From positions 62,001 through 126,000 of the forward strand of contig AJFK01000021.1 of the NCBI GenBank assembly GCA_000467715.1: a stretch of DNA of 64,000 bases. Reading direction: 5' to 3'. The notes under the pieces were generated by a model. The model was not told where the DNA came from. It was given only the letters and a program-made list of their open reading frames with translations, and searched no databases. Each line of letters opens with the position of its first letter. Within the stretch, counting starts at the first letter, position 1. Below, piece after piece: positions 55,526-64,000 of the stretch. The stretch comes from Hysterium pulicare CBS 123377. Its lineage: Eukaryota > Ascomycota > Dothideomycetes > Hysteriales > Hysteriaceae. The translations under genes were made by a program, and so were the position numbers.

Positions 55526-56262
55526 ATCAGATTCATCATGACATACCTGAGCTGACTAAATGCGAAGGAATTGCCCTTCTTGATATTGCTCTCACGAGTA
55601 ATTCTCTATGTACTTGGTAGATTATCGAACAGTTCCCTAAGCCGAGTGAAAACATCTTTGTTGCTATGGTTCGCGTCAGTGAAGCACTTTAATGCGTGAC
55701 ACAAAGGCCAAATTGACTATGCAAAACGAGGTGAACTGGATATATCAACATTAGCAGAGTTTCCGAATAGTACAATTCTCGTCCTCAATTAAGCCTAACT
55801 CGTAAACCTGATCCGTGCGGAAGGTCTAAATCAACGCTGCGGAGAATGAACCCCGAACTCTCATGTAATTGTATATATTTTTTAGACATCTTCTCTCTTA
55901 CTGTACTATCTATTAATTCCTAGATAAGAATAACTTCGCGTTGTGTAAGATCTTTTAGCTTAGCATAAAAAGCGGAATATTTTGTATTTCTCTGCCGCTA
56001 ACTGGGGAATTATAGATTAGTATATATAGGTTGACTATAGACCGCTCCTAGAACTCGGATAGTATAATGAGACGGAGTGCAGAAAAACTGAGTTGGGAGA
56101 CGCATGGGTAAGGTTCATAGTCATAACAAGCCATCCGCATCGCCACCGAGGCTGGTGCTGAATAGCGAAACGCATTCACCCCTCCGGTACTTCTTTCTTC
56201 AAGACTTATTCGCTAAAACGCATCTTTTATCGACGAAGATGGAACGACTAGGTAGGTCGTAT
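55526..56262. other. AT-rich intergenic between convergent genes
   Basis: 0.74 kb between the peptidase and the second ferric reductase. From about 55860 to 56060 it is very rich in TpA steps and A/T, unlike its flanks. No gene seen. Confidence 0.5.
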
Positions 56263-58878
56263 CTACCAATCGAAACTCTTCTCGAAGAATTCTATATTGC
56301 TGTGACCATTCTTTATCATTGATACCACCGCAGCTCTCGTGTCATCTGCCATTTGGCCGGGACCACATGCCATAACAGCAAGGCTCTCTTCTTCGTCACA
56401 GCAGCTCGTACATGCTTTCTCGACCTCCCAATACACGTCTGGTCGGCCTTTGAATAATTGTACATCAACATATGGCGGAGATCGGCGACTCAATCCTTCA
56501 TATTGCGCTCCTGAATCCGCTTCTTGGGTACAGTATAGGGACAGAGATACTTTGGCGTTGCTGGTGGGAAGTGCTAGGTGCAAGTCCGTGTTCAAAACCT
56601 CTAGGAAGAAGCTAGCTTCACGGACAGCCCAAATGATAGTGATCGAAACGACTTGCGTGTCACTGGAGGCTATACTTTTTAAGAAAGAGAGTGGAATGGC
56701 AATCCCGCTACCTCCAACTACGAAAAGAATATTCGCGAAAGTATGCAACGGATCGCTCTCCCCGTATGGTCCTTCCAGCAAGACACGCAGTGGCCCGGAA
56801 CTTGTAGTAGCACAGGATTTCAGGTTGGAAGTGAACCCATCGTACGGACGTATTAGAAAAACGAGGGAAGATGGAGCGGCTTGTACCCATGAAAGAAGAT
56901 CGTCGGATTCAGTGAACTCTCCAGGAGACTGATAAGAGGAGGCTCCTCGATCGTCACCAATATCATCCTCCCGCTGCGGTTGCGGAAGCCTGGGAGGAAG
57001 GTGAATGGCCTGGTCTTCGGTTATAGAGTATGCGAGTGTAAAAGGATGGCTTTCCCAAAAGCGGAGATGGTTAAGGGTATAGATATAATAGAACGACCCA
57101 GGAAATGGTTTGAGGGTGCTCGAGTTATTCCTAACAACCAATCGGACGATGTTGGACTTGCAATCGTAAGTCACCATTCCGGACCTGTCCCAGATCTTCG
57201 GATTGAATAATAGGATGCGAGCGACGCGGAGAGCTCGGTCGCCAACCCAGAGAATACTGCAAGGCCAGAAAAAAGCATCGTACTCTCCATGGAAGATCTC
57301 AACATGGCTTGGAGACGTCAGACAAACGCACAAGATCATTGTTCAGCTTGAGGAACTTACTACCACATGGTGATCAAGACGATCAAGGAGAGATAAATAT
57401 GAAGAATGAGAAATGCTTCATAAAAGCTTCTACGAAGCCCATACACGGAAGCCGCGGAAATGAGGCACATGACTACGGTGGCCTACAGAATTATTAGTCT
57501 TTTCGCCGGCTTCATAACCATGGAGATCACTAACGACTTCGCCCATGTACCAGTATCTTTTTGTCCAATAGAATGCAAAGTTTTTCCAGCCGCCGCCTGG
57601 TCCATGTTATTTGACGAATACAGGGGGAATTCTGAGACTTCTATTACTGACTTTCTAAGACCATGATTGTGTACCCAATAGAATGGATAACGGCTTGTAC
57701 CGTTGATATGCGGGCGACCCAGCGATGGAAGTTCGTGCAAGTCCCAAAGCTCCAGCCCGTCAACAGCTGGACAACATTGTTTCGCGTAGCAAAAAGCCAT
57801 ATTATAGGGAAATTTGCGAATGAAATGATTCCGGTTCGGTCGGAAACGTAGCGCAAGAGCTGGGCATGCACTTCTGGCCAACTAAAACGAAAATTAATGT
57901 CGGTGGCCAGACCTCACTGAAATTTCGAAGGTTCATGCAACGTACTACAAGTTATCTGGGAAGACTCGATAATCGTATAAGCAGAATACAACATTGATTA
58001 GGATGAATGTTAGTATAGTGAGACTCTGAATTCGCGGCGGAATAGTACACCATCCGATGTTCTGCGCGCAACGATAGCCAAAGGTTGCTGGGACGATCAC
58101 ATGGCTTTTTAAGTATGCTTGTAAACGGTCCGCAATCCGAGGTTGTTTCTTCAAAGCGCGCGTCTCGGATTCGGGGTCATCGCTATCTGGTATGGATAGC
58201 CATTCTTTGGATCCAATGAAAGTTTTCAAGGACAAGAATCGTGCTCCTATGCTAATGAAGATGACCGCAATCCAGAAGAAATACAAAGCCCGCCTTATAA
58301 ATTTCATTATCTTTCGAATCATCTAGGGGAAGATGAGGCATACCCGTAACGTTTATGGGAGTTGTACTCATACTCCGAGATGCTCTGCGTGACATTTAGT
58401 CCCGTGGTCCTGTTCTTGAAAACGCAATGCAATCTCTTACTATCGTATCAAAGATCAACTGGAACAGCCGTGCAGAAGGGATAGCTGACTCATTTGCCGG
58501 AGTTGCTCTCAGCACATCGTGTCTTTCCAATTTTCGCATCAAAGTAATATCCTTTTCTGTATAGTTCGCGACGCTTGCAAAGGGTGGAAGAGGTGGCCCT
58601 AGTTCTGCGCAGGTACTATTGTACTGATCCAGTCCAGTCACTCTCGACTCTGCATCGCAATAAACTTTCAAGCATAGGAACAAGGAGGTTGCCCCCAACG
58701 AGCTTGCACAAAGCCTGCCAGTTTTTGGGCTCTTCCAGGGAGTGTCATTGAAATGAACGGTACGAAGAGAATATTGACAGGAATCATAGCAAAACGCTCC
58801 CGACCGAAGGTTGATGGCGGTTGCGTTGGCACAAAGTTGTGCGACACATAGCAGCACGAGTCCAAGGCCTCCCAGCAT
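56263..58878 (-). CDS. Ferric/cupric reductase, FRE type, seven exons
   Basis: 759 aa from exons 58878-58441, 58384-58344, 58293-57949, 57881-57652, 57596-57535, 57482-57364 and 57307-56263, all in phase. Secreted N-terminal part: signal peptide (MLGGLGLVLLCVAQLCANAT), then a Cys-rich outer domain (FCYDSCQYSL, LCASSLGATSLFLC). Heme core: HAQLLRYVSDRTG, FHRWVARISTVQAVIHSIGY and RSFYEAFLILHIYLSLIVL. FAD: SHPFTLAYS. NADPH: EGPYGESDPLH, VVGGSGIAIPLSFLK and ACGPGQMADDTR; it ends FFEKSFDW. It moves electrons to external Fe(III) or Cu(II) for uptake. The extended Cys-rich outside domain is like yeast Fre1/2 and unlike the single-exon reductase at 38.3-40.1 kb. Exon 2 (41 bp) and exon 5 (62 bp) are placed by splice signals and family pattern. 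Confidence 0.87.
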
Positions 58879-59755
58879 GGATGGTGGAAGTTATGGATGA
58901 GGCTTGAAGAGATTAGATTCAGCGGATCTGATAACATATGAAAGCCGATAAATTTTCACGGATTAATTATCTTCCCGCTAGCTCGTCAAGCCATACCCCT
59001 TATGTGAAGCCTTGGTGCTTGGCAAGGCGATGATGTGCGCCGTAAGCATCAACCAACCACTCACTACCTGAAAGACACGCCCAAAGAGTCGCTGAATTGG
59101 CGTCTCTGAGCCATAGAATACTCGTTTATCTTGACATTACCACAAAATATAGTATCGGGAGCTTTTCGGGTCGCCTCTCAAAGACTCTTCTCTAACGGAT
59201 TCCTTAAAACTCCCCGATAACTAGCCCGTCTAAATTTGCCATGATGTCAAGACATCAAAAGTCTAGAGTGGGTCTTTTTTGGACTCCCAAATGTAGTGAA
59301 TTGATGCGTTCGTCTACTTTGGGACCTCCGCTTCAACTCCGATAATTCACTGTCTTTCATTTAGTCCCTTCTTCTCTAGGAAAATGCCACGGTATTCGCC
59401 ACTCCATCCTCTTGGAGCAGCTAGATTTGCTTTCCCAAGAAAGATTTGGATTTCTCCAGCCTCTCCTTGTCTTTACTTTTGAAAACCTCGGTAGCAGTGC
59501 CTCGCCGCTGTGTTTTTTCCCACCACCATTGAGGGACCGGTGTCCAGTGACACAGGTGATTGAGGCAATTAGTCCATAATCAGTGAACGGAAAAGGAACA
59601 TCTGCTAGGTTTTTCGTAGGCATTCACTCAAACCTAGTCAACTTCGGCTCCTGTCTCCATCGTACTGAATCACGGCTACCGTTGTTTGGACACTTTGCTA
59701 CTATTCCTATCAAACACCACCACTTTCTTACACTCAAGAGAATTTACGCCTAATA
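58879..59755. promoter_or_regulatory. Divergent promoter region of ferric reductase 2 and MFS transporter
   Basis: 0.88 kb between two divergent starts, so the two genes could be co-regulated. I looked for GATA-factor sites of the iron regulators (ATCWGATAA) and found no clear copy. Frames are chance-like. Confidence 0.4.
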
Positions 59756-61489
59756 ATGAGTCCAAGAATCGAGGGAAATTCCAAGAAGAGAGCGGTTGAG
59801 CATGCGGGAGCCGACGTCGAGCCAACTTCATCCCCAGAAGAGTCTTCGAACCAGGCAATCATTGTGGATTGGGATAGTCCTAATGACCCCACTAATCCGT
59901 ATGTCAGACAATTTGTCCTGCAGTCTCCCTGAGCTTACTTCTTCGTAGATTCAACTGGACCAAGAACAGAAAATGGATAATTACGCTAGTTTCCTGCTTT
60001 GTGTCTGTTAGCCCCTCAACCCACCACATGAAAAGTGCTGACATCGTATAGCACCTTTACTGTCAGTATTAATGGCACAGCCATCGCCAGCGCTGCTCAG
60101 CTGATCAACGAGGATTTCAATATCAGCGATGCCAAATTCCCGAACTCTTACTGGCCCATTGCATCTTGGACACTCGGTGCAGCAGCGGCTCCGGTTGTTG
60201 GTTTACCCCTCATGGAAAACTTCGGTGTGCGATATGGCTATTTGGTGCGCCACATCTCTTACCTAATTTGACTCCGCTGACTGTTTCCGAAGATCATTTA
60301 CGTTGTCTTTCTCTTTTTCGTCATTCCACAGGCTGTAGCAGGTAGCTTCTCTACACTCATTATAACTAGGATCATCACCGGCGGATGCGCTGGAACCCTT
60401 GGCAATGCAGCTGGAGGTATCGTCAGCGATATTTGGACTGAGGGCAAGATCAATAGTTTCGGTAACGCTCTCTACATCTGGGCATTATTGGGAGGTTTCA
60501 GTATAGGGCCGCTAATTGGCGGAGCTATACTGAAATATCTATCTTGGAGATGGTGAGTGGTTACACCAAGTATGAGACTTACAGGCTAATTCATCATCAG
60601 GATCTCTTGGATCCAAATTATCTTCTACATTGCCATGTTTCCGACCCTGTGTGCCTATATCCCCGAAGTTAGGACATCCGTCATACTTGACAAGAAGGCA
60701 AAGCGGATCAGGAAAGCCACCGGCAGGCCAACCATCAACAAGTACCAGTCAGAAAAGCTGAGTATTAGAGAGATGATCTGGGACGCTGTTGTTCGGCCCC
60801 TCCGCATGCTCTTCACGGAATGGGTTGTCTTCTTCCTAGCGATCTGGTCTTCCTTCTGCATTGGAATCGTTTTTCTCTTCACTCAAAGTATCGCGCAAGT
60901 TTTCTCGACAAATTACGGCTGGGCACCATTTCAGACTGGGGCAGTTCAAGTGGCAGTGATCGTCGGCATGACCATTGGTCTAATTGCATCCGGAGACCAG
61001 GACGCAGCATTCTTTCGCTCCGCTGCCAGGAATACGGAAACCCCTGATCGTCCGATCCCCGAGGCACGTCTCTATCTCAGCATTCCCGGCAGCTTCATTG
61101 GCCTCGCGGGAGGTCTTTTTTGGTACGGTTGGACGAGTTCTCCGCATCTACCCTGGATCTTACCGGCTATTGGACTCGCTTTCGTCGGGTTTGGAGTCTT
61201 TGTGATTGTCACGGCTCTCACTAATTACCTCATCGATTCGTACTCCAAGTATGCTGCCAGCGCTTTAGGTGCGTGCGCGTTTATGGAGAACATATTCTCT
61301 GCCTTTCTGCCCATGGCGACTCAAAGCATGTATACACACCTCGGATTCCAATGGGCGAGTAGTTTGCTTGGCTTCATGGCACTCCTTCTGAGTTTTATAC
61401 CTGTGGCACTCCTGTTCTATGGAAGGACAATCCGGAAAAGGAGCCCATTCATGTCGAAAGCCACGCGAGAGTCTGTGATTGAGCTATGA
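59756..61489 (+). CDS. MFS transporter, drug:H+ antiporter-1 like
   Basis: 512 aa from five exons: 59756-59898, 59949-60002, 60052-60244, 60293-60552 and 60601-61489. The N terminus is cytosolic and polar; FNWTKNRKWIITLVSCF leads into helix 1. The second half of the N domain holds TRIITGGCAGTLGNAAGGIV, SDIWTEGKINSFGNALYIWA and GPLIGGAILKYLSWRWISWI, the motif order of the DHA1 group. After the central loop helices 7-12 follow, for example EWVVFFLAIWSSFCIGIVFL and YGWAPFQTGAVQVAVIVGMT. The second intron uses a GTCTGT donor, needed by phase. Substrate unknown; DHA1 members export drugs, toxins or polyamines. It stands head to head with a ferric reductase. Confidence 0.87.
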
Positions 61490-61541
61490 TATGACATAGA
61501 TAAAGTCTCAAGAGAGTTGCTTAGACTTCTGGTGTTATTTC

Positions 61542-62697
61542 CTAGATGTAACTCTCCCTACTTCCACTCTTATCACTCCTGTAGATAGCATCGATCATGC
61601 GATGCCTCAGCAAAGCATGCTCAAAAGTCGTAACATGACCATCGCCTGCCCCCGCAAATGCATCCCATGCCTTCCCGACGTTATACGAAAAATCCGTCCC
61701 GCTCTCCGTCTCCACTTCTTTCAACTCCGCTCCCGTTTCGTTTGACACAAACTTCAAAGTTGGTTGGTTCATCTGGATATGCCCCGACGACCCTTCCAAG
61801 ACCAGCGAGCCCTTCGTCCCGTTAATCTCCCAATAGAAGTTCTTCCCTGTGTTCGACACCCCGCCATGATAGACCACACTCACGAGCCCTCCTCCCTTAA
61901 CAAGCTTCCCAGTGACAGCTATATGATCATGCGCCGCCTTCTTAACCTTCCTCAACTCCTTCCCTTCCGCATCCACAATACTGATCTCCGGCCTCAGATT
62001 CGCCAGCGTCGCATTCAAAGTCTTCAACTCTCCAAGCACGAAACACAACGCATCCATCGCGTGGCCGGCTGGAATGGTAAGCAAATTCGCACCCGCCTCA
62101 ATAGGCATCATATACTCATAATAGGACGTTTGGGTTGGTCCGAAAATTGCACCATGTCCAAACATAGTCGTTCCTAAGATCTGACCGAGTTCCCCAGCCT
62201 CAACCATCTCTTTCGCTTTGCGGATCGGGGGTGATAGACGTGCCTGGAGTCCAACTAACGTACGAACCCCAGCATCTTTAGCTAGCTTAGTCAGGTGCTC
62301 TGCTTCGGACAAGTTGGCGGCGAGCGGCCATTCCACGAAGATATCTTTCTTTGCAAGGAGGGCTGGTTCGACGAGTTTGAAGTGCTGGGGCACGTTTACG
62401 GATACGGCGACGATGTCTACGTTGGAGTCTTGCGCTAGGGAAGTTGGATCGTCGTGGCAGGTAACGTTGGCCAGCGAGTACTCTTTTGCGGCTGCTTCGG
62501 CGGAGGCACGAGAACTGTTTTGGAGAGCGGTGATTTTGTATTTTGGGGTTTTGGATAGGTAGGGGAGATGAGAGCGGGAGGCCCAGGAGCTAGATGGCGG
62601 TTAGAGGTTTAATATTGTGATTTGTAAGCGGCTGCGGGGGATACCCTTTTGCGGAGAGGCCTGTGAGGCCGATGTTGGCTGGTTTGGTGCTTGTCAT
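61542..62697 (-). CDS. GFO/IDH/MocA-family NAD(P)-dependent oxidoreductase
   Basis: 366 aa from exons 62697-62645 and 62589-61542. Rossmann-fold dehydrogenase of the Gal80/GFO/IDH/MocA group. The nucleotide-binding loop begins IGLTGLSAKGSWASRSHLPY, with GLxGxSxxGxxA in place of the usual GxGxxG. The substrate/coenzyme motif EWP (normally EKP) is in DIFVEWPLAANLSEAEHL; the altered Lys is typical of the Gal80-like branch. The C-terminal alpha/beta domain has GTTMFGHGAIFGPTQTSYYE and GGVSNTGKNFYWEINGTKGS. Loss of the Lys in EKP argues for a regulatory or altered catalytic role, as in Gal80; this is inference. It converges with the MFS gene, with stops only 52 bp apart. Confidence 0.88.
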
Positions 62698-63892
62698 GTT
62701 TTGTGAGAATTTTAATGCCTGAGGTTCAGTAGGTTTAAAATTCTATAAAATTGTTTCTCTCGCAATTTATACACTAGGTAATATGTTGTTGATTACAAAT
62801 GAATATGGTTATGCACTCCCAGACCATATAAGGTGGGGCTTGGTGTTGCATGGTTTCGGGCCGGTTTGGATGACGTCTTCCTGTAGGTACGATGCATTTC
62901 AAAGCCCATTCACTTTCTTTCTCGGCAACTACAAATATTCTTCGTTCTGTTCGAGTGAGTTTGCTCATAACGTCGTAACTGCTTCGTCGCTGGACGCATC
63001 GTGTCTGATATCGTCTCGGGTTGTCTCCCCGACTCGACGATGCGCTTCGCTGGTGTAGCTGACTGCTTTGCTACAAAAACTATCCAAGAACTATCCAAGA
63101 ATATACAGAGGCACAAAAGGCTTTTCTTGCAAGGGTTGTTCCCCTTCTCCTATTTACGTTATGGTTTATATATTGTTACTCTAGCACAATCACGTTAGCG
63201 CCAAGATCCAAGGACTAAGCAGAACTCTCACTTTTAGCACTACAGCAAATCCATCGCTTTTGGACACTCTGCTTGTTCTTTTGGTGCAGAACATGCATTG
63301 AAGGGGTCTTGTCTCTAACAAGAAACGCCGGCCGGATCTTGTCAGTGGAGCTTTCCTTTTACCGCTGCTCCGTATTCGATTGAAGACGGCTTCTAGTCTC
63401 TCCACTCGGCTCAGCCTAGGTCCTGCGTTTGCGTTGCTTTTCCTGCTTCTACAGCCAATGCGTAGGCATGAAGTCCTTCCATTTACTTCTTCTTGACTAA
63501 TAAGCACAAATTACGGCTTCATTCCCGGTCACTTGAAACGAAGAATGCGCCACCGAAGACGTGGAGCAAGAGTACAATGCAACCCAATTGCATCTCTACC
63601 ATTCTTATGGGCATGGTATAGGTATGGAGTATTTCCACTTCGGTCATCACCATGAGCGTGCAATCTAATTGAGGAATGATGGCAATATGATGATCCAAAG
63701 GAAGTCATGAAAAACGGGGATTAAAGAATAATTGATAGAAGTATAAGTACCTGCAGCTTTGCACGTCGTTGAACCATCATCCAGCAAACCACGCCTCGTT
63801 CAAACGGAGAAGCGAACCTTCTTTACTATTTTATTCTAGATCTCTTTCGTCTATTCGGACACTCCCTCAAACGACTTTCTTAAATTGCCAAA
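62698..63892. other. Intergenic before the last gene
   Basis: 1.2 kb with the oxidoreductase promoter and the promoter of the secreted-protein gene. The leader just before 63893 is pyrimidine-rich. Frames here are chance-like. Confidence 0.4.
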
Positions 63893-64000
63893 ATGGTCCT
63901 CTTTACTAGCCTCCTCGTCACTACTATCTTGGCCTCCACGGCTCTCTGCGCACCATCTGCAATAAACGCTCCCCGCAGCACGAAGGAAATACTCACCGAA
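63893..64000 (+). CDS. 5' end of a secreted-protein gene, cut by the window edge
   Basis: 36 codons from an ATG in good context (AAAATGG) to the window end with no stop. MVLFTSLLVTTILASTALCA is a textbook signal peptide with an Ala-Pro cleavage region, followed by PSAINAPRSTKEILTE. Too little is present to name the protein. Confidence 0.65.
   Translation, partial: MVLFTSLLVTTILASTALCAPSAINAPRSTKEILTE

Noticed and set aside
57483-57881. 132-codon minus-strand frame in the second ferric reductase
   Set aside because: It mixes frames; the reductase pattern (HAQLLRYVSDRTG, FAFYWTKRYWYMGE, ATVVMCLISAASVYG) is obtained only with the spliced exons given.

Overview
This window looks like nuclear DNA of a filamentous ascomycete. 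Genes are separated by 0.3-3 kb, introns are short (about 43-135 bp, one of 241 bp) with GTRNGT donors, CTRAC-type branch sites and YAG acceptors, and the gene content is typical: a thaumatin-like wall protein, an RNA-dependent RNA polymerase of the RNAi pathway, two FRE-type ferric reductases, a Cps1/DIP2 adenylate-forming protein and a large secreted amidase. Leotiomycetes would fit, but that placement is inference. I saw no rRNA, tRNA, CRISPR, intact transposon or virus-like element.

Layout, left to right. 0-5 kb: on the minus strand, a GPI-type thaumatin-like protein, a GPI-type cupredoxin and CENP-X/MHF2. 5.2-8.0 kb: gene-poor. 8-11.3 kb: on the plus strand, a MIF-fold protein and Swc5. 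12.5-17.2 kb: on the minus strand, an amino-acid/GABA permease, a small tail-anchored protein and a PhyH-type dioxygenase. 18.1-22.6 kb: the RdRP (minus). 23.1-25.9 kb: divergent TCTP (minus) and sphinganine C4-hydroxylase (plus). 26.7-29.2 kb: an 824-residue, half-disordered unknown protein (plus).

29.7-34.5 kb is the most unusual part. Three small minus-strand genes of no family I recognise follow one another. Two are probable paralogs sharing an intron position and phase. All three have the same core-promoter module (TATA box plus a conserved block of about 35 bp) 310-380 bp upstream of their start codons. Upstream of the third gene lies a degenerate array of about six units of roughly 120 bp, rich in GAGTC sites and each carrying an imperfect dyad. 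It is followed by a protein-kinase relic in which the HRD segment and the DFG segment lie on opposite strands.

35.4-40.1 kb: a secreted amidase and a ferric reductase (minus). 40.1-43.3 kb: gene-poor. 43.3-49.3 kb: the 1,914-residue Cps1/DIP2 homolog (minus). 50.1-51.3 kb: a peroxisomal acyl-CoA thioesterase ending in SKL (plus). 51.4-52.7 kb: a seven-exon unknown gene with a C-terminal 15-bp minisatellite (minus). 54.5-55.5 kb: a secreted M35-like metallopeptidase (plus). 56.3-58.9 kb: a second ferric reductase with seven exons (minus). 59.8-61.5 kb: an MFS transporter (plus). 61.5-62.7 kb: a GFO/IDH/MocA oxidoreductase (minus). 63.9 kb: the 5' end of a secreted protein running off the window.

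Most multi-exon models were built by reading splice sites and checking that exon phases add up to an open frame. None has transcript support here. The two reductases, the metallopeptidase, amidase, cupredoxin and thaumatin-like protein point to surface and extracellular functions (iron uptake, wall remodelling, protein breakdown). The window does not otherwise look like a biosynthetic cluster.
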